Assembly: GCA_028023455.1 (NCBI GenBank) | Contig: JAQFVV010012419.1 | Coordinates: 1,438,501-1,502,500, forward strand | Origin: Epiperipatus broadwayi | Taxonomy: Eukaryota; Onychophora; Udeonychophora; Euonychophora; Peripatidae | Direction of reading: 5' to 3' | DNA: 64,000 bases | Shown: one piece after another, positions 11,286 through 22,673 of the stretch | Layout of the letters: every line of letters starts with the position of its first letter | Position numbering within the stretch: the stretch's first letter is position 1 | Program-made: the position numbers and the translations under genes | The notes under the pieces: model-generated | What the model was told of the DNA's origin: nothing | What the model saw: the letters and a program-made list of their open reading frames with translations, nothing else | Database searches by the model: none

Positions 11286-11831
11286 TATTGGATGAGTAGG
11301 CACTAGATAGGGATTTTATGCACAAGCCTTCTGGCATCCATTGATTGCTCTTGTTAGCACAAGATGGCACTACTATATGGAGAGTGTTGTTTTTTTGTTT
11401 TGAATTGTTTAATAACAATTATTGTGCTAGTATGAGATAGTGATCATGTGATGTTTAGTGGTTTAACACCAATCCTGCCTAATAGATAGTGGTGGCTATG
11501 GTTGTAAAACCAAAATATGTATGGGTACTGAATTGAATTCAGACCCATATGACTATATAAGCTATTGAGCTTGGATTGAAAATTTAATAGTGTTTTCAAT
11601 TTCATTCTCATAGTTTAGTAGTTGAATGTCAGATCCAAGGCTTATGTGAAGGCCACAAGGGATGTTGGAGAGTAGCAGGATTTATGCACAAGCCTCGGCA
11701 TCCATGATTCCTTGTTAGCACAAGATGCACTACTATATGGAGGGTTGTTTTGTTTTGAATTGTTTAATAACAATTATTGTGCTAGTATGAGATAGTGATC
11801 ATGTGATGTTTAGTGGTTTAATATCGAATTT

Positions 11832-14639
11832 CAATTTAATAATCTACTACTGATGATGGAGTGTGACTTTTCTTAGAATCCATTATTTCACCAATCAGTA
11901 GTTCAAGAATAATAAAAAAAGAAAAACTATGGCTTCAACTTTTGTCACTTCCATTTTTTATAAACTTCCAAGCAATAAATCTTAGAATTTATAACTACCA
12001 CAAAACAGTGATAAATATATGGGAAGATTATTAATAATTATGGAATATTTTTAATTTGCTCTTATTATTTTCAACAAAATGATATCCTAATAAACTCTAA
12101 TTAGTTCAGCCATTTAAGATATATGGTAACTAGTACCAATGACATCACTCCATATCAGTTCAAATACAATAGCAAAACTATTGAGTACTACTGGTATTGA
12201 ATCAGAAATACAGTAACTAAAAAAAAGACAACTATTAGCCTGATATATTTGAAAATATTTCAGATTTCTGTAAGATTTAGAAGATTTCCAGAATCACTGC
12301 AATAAAATCAATCAGAACATAAGAAAATATAAATCAGATCATATTTTGAAGACAGCACCACAATTTGAATAGTTTGATCAAACTACTAGCAATGTTTTAA
12401 TCACAGTAGAACACATTTGCATATTGTTGTTTGAGTCCTGGAGTTAAATTGGAATACTGATTATCAAAATAAATCATATAACCATTGTGTCTTATTATTA
12501 TTAACATAAAATTATTGTGATCATAGATAATTATGGACATTATTGTAATTAATTACAGCAAACATTTTAGAACTATTTAAAATTGGTTCATTAACGTGAG
12601 TAATTAATTACCATATTGATTGTTGGCTGTAGATTCTTACAAAGTAATTCATTCATATTCTGATATGTTATTTTAGCATCAAAGCTGAAGTGTTTATTGC
12701 AATAATTATTGAAACTCTATTCTATTTAAACATTCAGAATTTTAATAAAAAATCTTGATGTCTCAGAGAGAAAACATAAAGTTGTATTTTATTACAGTTT
12801 ACCTATATCTATTTAAGTATAAGTAAAATTTCAATCCTTATTTAAAATAAACAAACACTACATTTAAACTAAAGGCATATGCTATTTCAGATAACATTTA
12901 ATGAGCCTTTAAGCAACATAAAACATCTCCATTACTTAATTTCAATAACATGTAATCAAGTAAACATAGAAAGAATTCTGGCAGTAATATCAATTAGATC
13001 ACTTAATTTATCTAAACATTTGGCTATCATAAGCCATATCCCATTCCTGTTGTATTAGCAAATTAATAATTCATAATTTTCAAACTTTTGAACCAAAGAA
13101 TATATGCCCATTAAGCCAAATATGAATACTGGCTATATGTAGTAGGCTATCAGAATTAGATGCTCTAGCATGTTTTTCATCGTCATCTGTGTTTACACTA
13201 TCATGGTCAGCTGTGTTTACACTTTAGATATTTTAGAGTGATTCCATATTATAATGTAATTAATTTTAGAATTAAGAAAAATCTTAGACACAAAATACTT
13301 TGATGTCCCTAAATTATATAATTACTAATTGGTGCCAGAATGACATTGAATTTAAAATCTTACAGAGTTGGAAAATGTCTTACTATTAGTAATAAATCAA
13401 AGATTAGTATCTAAAAGTTGATTGCTGTACAAATCAGTGACTGTAAGTTTGAGAATAATAAAAGATAAAAAATAATCCAAGTATTTATTTGACACTATTT
13501 GAAATTTATTGACAAATTTTGTTTACTTAGTTTTTTCAAATGTAGAGTGAAATAAAGCAAAGTATTAACACAGGATTCTAAAATATATAGTTACTGACCA
13601 CACATTAGATCTATATATGTTTGGGGAAGTTGGCTTAAGTTTAATGACTTAGAGGGTTTGGAATTTTCAAGTTTTTAACTTGGATAATGAAGTAGAGTTT
13701 ATCATGATTCCTAGATATAAAAGTGCACTATTTCCAGCTTTGCTTTTCAAAAATTATTGTTAAAAGCAAAGGCTATAAACCAATCCAAGGATAGGGATTA
13801 AGCTACATTATCTTTTAATAATTATTGGTTATGCAAGTTTACCATAGATGGCGTCAGAGAAGAAAATGAATGATATTTTATCATATATTATTTAAGTTAA
13901 AGAGTTAAGATGAATTATTGGTGGCAAATCTTTTAGCCATATCATATTTCATCTGCTCCATACAAATATTCCAGACATCAGACTTGTGAAATTTTAGTAA
14001 TTTCATTCAGTATGAATTTCATCAATAACAAATTTTATGCTGATTTTAATTTATTTTGAAAATATGAAGAATAAATAATGGAATTAAAATATCCTACTAT
14101 CATTAGTTCATCAGATAATAGGTAAGACAAAATTCTAATTTTGGATTATTTTAATAAATTAATCTTTTTTTATTAAGTTAGTTTGTATTTTTCACTAAAT
14201 AAAAGAAATAAAAGTACAACATTCATAATAAAATTTAGAATAGAGCTTTAAATGATAGAATCATAAATTCTATTAATAAAAATGATCAACTTCACCATGA
14301 TACAATATTATTCAATCAAGATACTAGGTTTTACTAAAGACTAAAATATAAAATGGATCAGAAATAGACCCAGACATGTATTTCAATGGTAAAGCTTTTG
14401 CAACTTTCTCTAAATCCTTAAGTATGACATCTGCTGGCCCTAGAACCCTTTCAACTCTTTCAAACTACAATATACTACCAAATACATGCCAATCTATACC
14501 CTGTACCACAAAGCAATAATATTAAATTTTGCCTTTATTTACATATTACTCTCTTCACAATGATAATTAATTTTTACCATAAATTCCACATTTGTATCCT
14601 CACCATATCCATTTCTTTTACTAGATTTTCATATGCCAT
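11832..14639. other. AT-rich intergenic DNA
   Basis: About 2.8 kb with no recognised coding block. A short imperfect tandem, CTGTGTTTACACT twice about 26 bp apart, lies at about 13,187-13,225. Weak coding-like relics may start near 14,400, upstream of the LINE below, but I cannot place them. Confidence 0.45.
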
Positions 14640-17260
14640 ATGATAATGAAAAATTGGTTAAATGTACTAGCATTCCCATTAATGAATGGAGAAAAGTTCT
14701 TGCCAATAAATGTTTCTTCTAATAAAGATAAATTCACATCCCTTACTGACTTAATATTTTACTTACCCTCATTACATCACTTAATTAGCATATCTTTTAA
14801 TTAAAAGCTCATTTTTATTTGACCACCTGGCAATAATTATTACCCTTGATCTTAACATTACTAACAGAGTAAAAGTAAATACCAATAAAACAGAGTATCT
14901 CCTGCATTACTTATATAAAATAAAAGCCATTATGATGAACCCTGTCAAAACCGGGATTGCATTTATAAATATCCTACACAATAAACCAAATCACCAATCA
15001 TTACCATCACCCGCAGGTATTTTTAAGGTTATTAAAATAAAATCCACAATAATGACTCAATCCTTCAACTAATCAGTTTCAAAAAATATCTTCAAATCTA
15101 CATATCATTCTTTTAGGGAATATATTTAAGCAGATCTCACACATAGTCTAGGCAATACATTAGTTGGAAATGGGAGCATCCCCTTCCAACTCAAATTTCA
15201 AGTGTCCTCAAATAAATAGTTTATGGTGAGTAGATAAATCTATCTATATTTTGTAAATGAGCTTCACATGGACAAGTCTTAGGACTCCCACTCCTACTTT
15301 CATGGAACATTTCTTTCTAAAAGAATTCATGAACAAAACAAATAAAATATATTCATGTCATCCTGGAATATCAAGATTTCTATTTGTTAATCTAAAACAT
15401 TTTCTTTTCTAATAAAACTTTTCATTAAAAAAGTATATAGAATACTAGACTTTTACTCAATATCCCTAGTTTTATTTTCTAAAACAAAACAAAAAAACAC
15501 TGATAAATTAATAAATCTTAGACCAACATCCATGTATCCACTATGGATAAAGTTTCTAAAATCAGACATCAAAAATATAAAAGAGCCATACTTTTGGCCA
15601 TAAATTTCAAATATATCAAAAAAGTCTCATCAAATAATGAAGAAAGTTTTATAATTAAAACAATTATATATTATATAAGATGCAACAAAAATATAGTATA
15701 ATCATAATTCTATTAGGTATTAAATCTGCCTTTACAAAATTCCAATTCATATATTAATCAGTATACTTTCTGACACAACCATTTCCAAATTATTAATATA
15801 TATCTGCAGAAATCTTGATTTAAACAAAGACATATATGTAATCCTAAATGAAAATCTCAATTTCATTTATACCTCCTAGTTCAATCCTTCAAGAATTCCT
15901 TCTAAGAACACTCCTATTCATTGGGTATATTAATACATTAATTAAATGTATAGAAAATTACCAGGAATATATCTGCCTAGCCTTAACACCAATATTTCAT
16001 GGCATCTTTATGAATGATGTTTTGGTATTTTTACAAATCAAAAAAACAAATATTGTAGCTACTTAAAATACCTTTGAAATAAATCAATAAATAGAAATGT
16101 CTCTTTAATGTGGAAAAATCATTTGCATACTGAAACCTGCATGAAACATCACTGCAAAAGAATGCCTAATACTTATCTGTGTTTTCACTTTCATCTAAAC
16201 AACACCATAATGTGAATTATAATAAAAAAAACTTGAAAAAAAAAACAGAAACATTAATAAATCACTTAACAAATCTTACCTTTGACTATGAAAAATCATA
16301 CCTTTGATTTTATGAAAAAACATCCTCTTTTAACAAATTACATAATATACTGTCTTAATATTCTATACCAAAGTCTTTATTAATCACATTCATTCACTAT
16401 GCAGAAAACTTTTCTAGAGTAAACATATAGAAGTTATCTCAATTAAACATTTACAAAATATGCTTGCTCACAATGAACTAGGACTACACAATATATAGAC
16501 ATTTAGAATAAAAGAACAACATAGTTTTACCGTGTGCTAAGAATTTCCAGAATCTAGAAATTATCTGTAAAATTCTATTGACTGACCTCCCCTGAATCCA
16601 AAATATTGGGAACAACTTATAAAACTTTTATTATCTCTTCAAAACCTTCAGTTTTTGCCTTTCCAAAAATAAATATAAATCCTGTAAAGTATACTCATTG
16701 CTTTATCCATCTCCAATATGAATAAAAATTCTTATTAAACACCAATTACTCACAAATTTAAATTCCGGTCACTAGAACCAAAATATTATGATTTAATAAA
16801 ACTAAATTTACAATATCTGCCTACACTACATTTCTACAAATTTAAAAGAGAACACATAAATATTATCAAACATTATATAATTTGTCACAAATTGATTGAA
16901 ACAGAATTACACTTTTTTTTTGAATTGCAGATTCTTGACTAAATAAGAATGATGATCCCAGGAATATTTAACAACAAAAATGAGAGATATCATTAGCAAA
17001 CAGTATAATTTGCCAAGAGTTATTACTCCTACATTTGTGGCAGCACATTCATCCCTTTTTCTGTGTACTGCACCAGATGTACAATTGTATATAATGATAA
17101 TTCCAGAAGATGTCCAAATACTAATAAAATAGAAACAATATATCTAAGGGATACAAAAAATTGCTCAACAATATATATGTCCAATTACATGGGCTTTAAT
17201 GCACATAATCCCATCCCTTTAATAAGTGTAATGATCTTTGAAAGGATATAAAATCATATC
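14640..17260 (+). mobile_element. Jockey/CR1-group LINE, heavily decayed
   Basis: Plus-strand non-LTR retrotransposon relic. LFDHLAIITL-like coding at 14,815-14,845 resembles the catalytic S-D-H end of an APE endonuclease. LINLRPTSMYPL near 15,505-15,540 resembles the N-Y-R-P-I-S-L-L block of RT. At 15,863-15,935 SSILQEFLLRTLLFIGYIN matches the degraded G-V-P-Q-G-S...L-L-F-x-x-Y-I-N block that precedes the catalytic Y-A-D-D. Stops are dense and frames shift. The sense strand is poor in G. Downstream coding-like text fades at about 17,260. Confidence 0.55.
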
Positions 17261-17261
17261 A

Positions 17262-17585
17262 CAGAACAATCAATACAACTATATCAGTTTTCAATGTAAA
17301 TTAATATAAAACTTGTGAGTCATGTGATCATTATTCACTGTAAAAATATTTAACTGTATGATGAATACATACTTTTTTTGTAATTTTATTGTTTTTTGAT
17401 TCATGCTATGTATAATATCAATCAAATGCTATATTTCAGTACTATTTCGTTTAATAACATGTGGACAAATCTATGAATGTAACCAAAATTGTATATAATA
17501 AAGTCTTTTGAAATATAAATAATGGAATAGATTGTAATTACCTTCTCCATTTTAGCTTCAATATTTAGAAATGTCCATAATTATT
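17262..17585. other. AT-rich spacer
   Basis: No gene seen. It may include the 3' untranslated end of the LINE upstream, but no clear terminal repeat is visible. Confidence 0.4.
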
Positions 17586-17597
17586 TATTACTGTAAA

Positions 17598-17712
17598 ATG
17601 GTAGAAGATCAGACTTTGCAAAATCCTCAGATTGATTCGAGTCCTGGACCTTCTGAAGTTCAAACATCTTATGGACTCTCAATCAATAAAGCCATTTGAT
17701 TATTATTTAATA
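17598..17712 (+). mobile_element. tRNA-derived SINE fragment
   Basis: TGGTAGAAGATCAGACTT resembles the D-arm/A-box end of a tRNA and GATTCGAGTCCTGG is a good Pol III B box. After about 70 non-tRNA bases it ends GACTCTCAATCAATAAAGCC and an ATTATT tail. The similar tail GACTCTCAA...AATAAAGC...GATTATT recurs at 50,775-50,825. This is read as a tRNA-derived SINE, not a tRNA gene, because no acceptor stem forms. Confidence 0.5.
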
Positions 17713-19195
17713 GTGGGTTTTATCAATGTCCTTTCTTTGTTGCCAGTGATGTCCACTTTTAGAATATTGTTTTATGTCTCCTAAACATAAATACCAATTT
17801 CGATGCTCTGACCAATAACACGGTGTCACCATATAGTTTATAGGGATGCCAATGTATGAAAAATCTTCCACCAAATATTTGCCAGCTAAAGATAGTTTTG
17901 ATACATATATATTATATTCGTGAATATAATTATAGAATGTTTCTTACTACCTTAAAAAAACAGCGATTATTTGATCTATTCACATTAAATCTCCTTTATT
18001 CCGGTTTTGTCAACAGTTGCATTTGAAAACTGCTTTGTGAAAGCAAACAATGGTAGTTAATGATGCATTGTACCTTGAAGCACAGCCTTTTAAACAAATA
18101 TTTTAAGAACAAACACATAGCAGGTAGCAGCAAATACATGAACGCTGATAATCAATTATGTCAATTTTTATTTTGTTATATAAAAGCATACATACAATTT
18201 GATAAATATTGGTAAAAAATAAATCTATAGCATTCCATTTTTTCTTTCAGTTATTATTATTTGTGCTTCTTATCCATATAATTATCAGCATAATGAACTG
18301 CTGTTAAAGCGCAGATGTTGTTTTAATTGAAAGATCGCGAGGCTAGCTGTTGCTATTGGCAACAGATAATCTTTCTTGCTATTACTATAAGGTATTAATT
18401 TGTTAATATTTTGATTAGATGTTTGTGACCACATGATTCAAATTAAGTTAGTCGAAACGAATTGAAAATCTGTCAAATTATTAATATGAAAAAAAAAATG
18501 CTACTAATATATTAAATTTTTAAAAAATTTGATTTTAAAATCGCAATCTAAAAATTTACAATAAAAAGACATTACTTTTTTTTGTATGTGATAGCGTGCA
18601 GTATATATATATCTCATCATTGGTTGTTTGGTAAAAGTATATGGATTTCTGTTTTCTGAATGTATTTTTTTCACAAATACATTGACATAACATTTTTTAT
18701 TGTGATTATTTTTGAAGCCCTGTGCAGAAAGGACATCACTCTGACGTTCAAAATTCATGAATCGTGATTTAAATCTATTACTTCAGTTGTTTAAACTTTT
18801 TACGAACTTGAGTTGTAACACCATTTAATTATTTCTTTTGTTTATCTTTTTATACTTACACAAACCAACAAATAAATATTTCTTTTTTTTTATTTATTTA
18901 AAACAAAAATGATGATTTTTAAATTATCAATTATTTGAAAATATCTATTCGAAGAGTTAATAAAAAATATATCATTTAAATGAAGTTTTGAATATAGAAT
19001 TGAAATGAACAATTTTCAGGATTTTGTGGTTACGATATAGCTCAAACATCGCGATTTCTTAATATTTATGATGAAATTATAGCAGGATGCACTAGAGAGA
19101 TTGTAAGAACGGAATAAACTATAATCAATGATGTACATGTTAAGACTTGTTTAATTACTTTATTACATACTCTAAATCTGCTTTAAAACAGAAAA
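17713..19195. other. Non-repeat region that keeps CpGs
   Basis: No gene recognised. Between about 17,940 and 19,080 CpG dinucleotides are clearly more frequent than in flanking DNA (for example GATCGCGAGG, ATCGCGATTT, AAAGCGCAG). No TE coding block is seen. It could be an unmethylated regulatory or genic region, but there is no direct evidence. Confidence 0.4.
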
Positions 19196-19197
19196 TA

Positions 19198-19490
19198 TAC
19201 ACATTCATCATCATTCTCATCATCAACCATTACCAATCCACTGCAGAATGAAGGTCTCTCCAAGTTCAATCCATCTTCTCCAATCTTTAGCTTCTCTTCT
19301 CCACATTACCCCTGCACACTTTCTTATTTCATCCCTCCAGCTCACATGTGGCCTCTTTCTGGGTATTTTATAATCTCTTGGAATCCAGTTTAAGATTTCA
19401 ATTGCCATCTATCATCATCTCTTCTAGCAATATGTCCAGCCCAATTCCACTTTAGTCTTTTAATTTTTTCAATGAGGTCAGTATACCATT
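19198..19490 (-). mobile_element. RTE-type LINE 3' end
   Basis: Minus-strand ORF 19,408-19,223 encodes the well-kept tail of the RTE endonuclease-RT: NWIPRDYK, KRPHVSWRDEIRKCAG, MWRREAKDWRRWIELGE and LQWIGNG. Upstream codons continue to about 19,490 (antisense GCCCAATTCCACTTTAG). The 3' end is an ATCATC-rich tail at 19,203-19,225. It is the best-preserved copy of this segment in the window and 5'-truncated. Confidence 0.75.
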
Positions 19491-19546
19491 TTTAAAAACA
19501 ACTACTACATTGCAATTACAAATTATTAATTGAATCCAATTGCAGT

Positions 19547-19552
<6 letters not shown>

Positions 19553-19577
<25 letters not shown>

Positions 19578-19599
19578 TTGTTATATATATATATATTTG

Positions 19600-19636
<37 letters not shown>
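19553..19636. repeat. (TA)n microsatellite with internal TTTG breaks
   Basis: About 84 bp of alternating T and A, interrupted by TTTGT units. Its ends can pair with each other. Confidence 0.9.
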
Positions 19637-19639
<3 letters not shown>

Positions 19640-20225
19640 TACTAAGATTGAAATTTGTCTCTTTGAAATATATTTTAAAAAAAACACCTATTAACTGAAT
19701 TAAATGCTTTGACCAAATCATAAAAGCAATAAATAAATCACATTTCTTTGCATTTTGCTTGCAACAAAAATCATATCTCTAATGTTTCTTGATTCCCAAA
19801 AACTACATTGAATCTCTGGAAACCATCGTTGGAAAATTTCAAAAACACCATAATCATCAGCATATTATCAAAAATCCAAAAGGATAAAGTTTTAGTTTTT
19901 ACTTTTAATTAATTAAAATTAAAAATTCCATCATAAAATCTATTATAATACTTGACTCCTTAAGTCATCCATAAATAATGGCAAATATCACAGATATAAA
20001 AATTGAAAATAATGTTTGAAGAAATACACATCCTTATTTAACACTAATTTTTATTAAATGCCACAGATTTTTAATTCATAGTAGGAACCCTTCTTATTTC
20101 AACATGTAAAAGCTGTATAATTAAACATTGGCAGACAACCAACTAGTACCATAAATCTATTTGATTAATTAAGTCAAACACCTTGACCAAATCAATAAAA
20201 ATGTATATATAATTTATACTTTTGT
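19640..20225 (-). mobile_element. LINE reverse transcriptase fragments (two overlapping copies)
   Basis: On the minus strand, sense text from about 20,205 reads DLVKVFDLINQIDLWY (RT block A) and, near 20,010-19,960, a SVK-stop-GCVFLQTLFSIF block matching G-V-K-Q-G-C-V-L-A-P-T-L-F (block B). From about 19,810 down to 19,700 a second block-A region appears: RNIRDMIFVASKMQ followed in another frame by DLVKAFNSVN. The order suggests two partial copies of the same domain. All are frameshifted. Confidence 0.5.
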
Positions 20226-20245
20226 TCTCAATTTTTTTTTTTTGC

Positions 20246-20336
20246 GTTTAGCCGAGATGTATCGCAGCCGCCATGCAAGCAAGTAGTTGGTTGCAGACGG
20301 TTGTGGGTTCACGTCCTGGCCGATGCTATGACACAT
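20246..20336 (+). mobile_element. tRNA-like SINE head
   Basis: GC-rich for this window. TAGCCGAGATGTATCG resembles a Pol III A box and GTGGGTTCACGTCC resembles a B box, spaced as in a tRNA. No paired acceptor stem is evident, so this is more likely a tRNA-derived SINE head than a gene. Parts of it recur at 1,880-1,935 on the minus strand. Confidence 0.4.
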
Positions 20337-20339
20337 GGA

Positions 20340-21008
20340 AAAAAAACCATATCATAGTGCTTCTAAATTATCTAAAACACGTTTATTTTCTGGTAACCAT
20401 TCATGTGGAAACAATATATTCAATAAAATCCTTGAAATTACCTTTTCAGTAGTGAATCTATTGTTACTGGTGAGAATTGTAATTGTAATTGTCTACTCAA
20501 TTACTAATAGATATCTAAAATTGTTTCTAGGTCATAGAGAACAAATATTCTTTAGAAATATCTATCAGTTAGCAAAGCAGACAACAGTAAAGAAATACTA
20601 GAACAAATCTTATAACTAACAAAGCAATAGTTAATATCATACATAAATGTATACCAATTGAAATTTGCCTCTTTTATGTTGGCATATATTGCATTTGATA
20701 TCTGGCAGCTTTAAGTTTTAACACTCTATTACATTACAATGCTGTATCATCTCTGAAGATTATTTCTAACTAACTTCATTATTTATCTAATTCTGTTAGA
20801 TATGTGTTAACTCAGTTGTGTACACGTAAATATTTTCATTTTTGCATTAAATGACAAAAAATAACAAATCAGCTTAAATTAACTATACAGGTTCACAACA
20901 CACAAGTTATTACAAAATCAGACTTATATACTACATATTTGATCCCACATCTCTTCAAAAAGCCAATAAACATCACATAACCACCTTCTTTTATACTTGC
21001 GTATAACT
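20340..21008. other. AT-rich spacer
   Basis: An 88-codon open stretch at 20,335-20,601 shows no family motif and I treat it as chance. Nothing else is recognised. Confidence 0.4.
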
Positions 21009-21011
21009 TGT

Positions 21012-21424
21012 TAAAACAGGCAAAACTCACTATATATATTGCCACACACAGCAAGCTAGAATAATCAATGGATGCCAGAAGGCTTGTGCATAAAATCCCC
21101 CATCTAATTCCTATTCATACAATATCCCCAGACTAGTTTCTGGCTTATGTCCTTCATCAGTGAGGAGCCTTGGATCTGAGAGCACTGCATCTAGATCTTA
21201 GGATCTAATGCAATCCTCCAGCAGCCACCTTTTATCTCCACTTAACTATAAAACTATGAGTCTTAAACTGAAAATACCTTAATGTTTTTAATCCAAGCCC
21301 ATTAGTTTATATAGTCATATGTGTCTGAACTCAGTTCAGTACCCATACATTTTGGTGTCTGGCATCCATTGATTACTCTAGCTTGCTGTGTGTGGCAATA
21401 TAGTGAGTTTTGCCTGTTTTAACC
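21012..21424 (-). mobile_element. Family-1 ribozyme repeat with identical inverted ends
   Basis: The left end, GTTAAAACAGGCAAAACTCA, and the right end, its reverse complement near 21,405-21,424, are the same 3' terminus facing outward. Most of the element (21,012 to about 21,360) is antisense and includes a hammerhead. At a shared TCT near 21,358 it flips to a short sense segment, GGCATCCATTGATTACTC and onward. The overall length is 413 bp. The subfamily differs from the 10.7-kb element in the TTGCCACACACAGCAAGC segment. Confidence 0.8.
21125..21166 (-). ncRNA. Hammerhead ribozyme, family 1
   Basis: Same 42-nt layout as the 10.8-kb copies: UCCUCA / CUGAUGA / 13 nt / GAA / ACUAGU / C / UGGGGA, with all listed parts intact. 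The stem II hairpin is weaker here (GGACAUAAGCC), so folding of that arm is less sure. Confidence 0.65.
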
Positions 21425-22640
21425 CCTTCAAAAATAAAGCAATATATTAAGTAGATTTTTAATCACTCAGAATACAAAGTAAAATAAAATGTATGGGAAA
21501 AATGTCTAAACCTGAAGCAAGATTAAATTCATTCATGAGTATGAAAATAATATATATCGTGGAGAGGATATAAACATATATGAAATTTAAGTGTGACAGA
21601 TAAATATCTATAGGATTACTATATAAAATGCAAACATATAAACTAAATCTTTAATTTCAGACATATGTGAAACAAACAAAATAAGTAAGAAACTGTCTTA
21701 ATGTTTTAAGTACACTAAAATCAACTTATTAAACTATTTATTTATCTATATGTATATTGTTTTAAACAGTCATATTCCAACTTACATGGTTTGAATGCTT
21801 TTTAAATAGATTCAAAGAGATAACTTTTGTTAAACTAAATTTTAACTATTTAAAAACTAAATCTTTCTTATATTTTTTAAAAAACAGATTAACTCTTAAA
21901 GAAAGATTGAATTGACATTTATTTAAATTAAATGTTGATTATTTTAACTAATGTTTGATCATTAAAGTTACCTTTTTTTATTTAAAACTCTTTAGAAGGA
22001 ACAAAATTTTAAGAAATAAAATTGATTCTTTTTATCACAGAAATATTTAAAGATATAAACTATTACACCCAACTAAATTGTAAAAGAAATAGTGTACAGC
22101 TTTAAAATAAAAAATATTTAAAAACCATAACATGATATATAAAAATCAAATTATAAAACTAAATGGAAGTGTTATAAAGTGTAAGCATTAAAAGTAAATT
22201 AACATGAAAAATAAATAAATTAAATACATAAAATTATAGAAATTATATATATTGTCCATTATCTCTAAATATTACTGACTTGATATTAGCATTTTAAAGT
22301 TTATTAAATCAGTCATAGAGTAAATAAATCAACTACCTTAGGTCCAATTTATGAATGAGAGAATATTGTTTCTCTATAAAAGTGGAACTACATTTACACA
22401 TATTCACATTTAGTATTTAATGCTTCACTAGTAAAATCTTTTCACATCAACCCATTGAAACCCTGAGAATGCCTTTTTAGAATTTTTACCAATCATAAAT
22501 TTTAAAATTAATCACTGCAAAATTACAGGTATTACATCATTTCTTTTGCCATCTTTTTGCTATTAAAAAGATGTATGTATTTTTTTGTTATGATGAAATT
22601 TGGATTTTTTTCTCATTTTTTTAGATTTAGTGATCATAAA
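21425..22640. other. AT-rich intergenic DNA
   Basis: About 1.2 kb, almost free of CpG. No gene or structured repeat seen. Confidence 0.5.
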
Positions 22641-22673
22641 TTTTTTTTACTACTGAAGTGAATCTCTCACTAC

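Larger units (their letters stand above)
10642..11831. mobile_element. Family-1 ribozyme element: inverted tandem array with TSD
   Basis: Bounded by the direct repeat TTTAATATCGAATTT at 10,642-10,656 and 11,817-11,831, read as a target-site duplication of up to 15 bp. Inside, the left part (10,657 to about 11,191) is antisense: one full monomer of about 466 bp (AAACAATTC recurs at 10,657 and 11,123) plus the start of a second. At about 11,192 it flips, at a shared TGGA, into sense orientation: one monomer with a hammerhead, then a second shortened by many small deletions (11,630-11,760). The result is a large near-palindrome. No protein is encoded. The two near-intact hammerheads face opposite ways. 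Confidence 0.85.

Noticed and set aside
11209-11418. 69-codon minus-strand ORF
   Set aside because: Falls within the palindromic ribozyme repeat; the same sequence occurs in other copies without an open frame.
17598-17712. A tRNA gene
   Set aside because: The B box is good but there is no acceptor stem and it has a SINE-like tail shared with 50.8 kb.
20246-20336. A tRNA gene
   Set aside because: A and B boxes are visible but no acceptor stem or proper anticodon arm forms, and parts recur elsewhere, so a SINE head is more likely.
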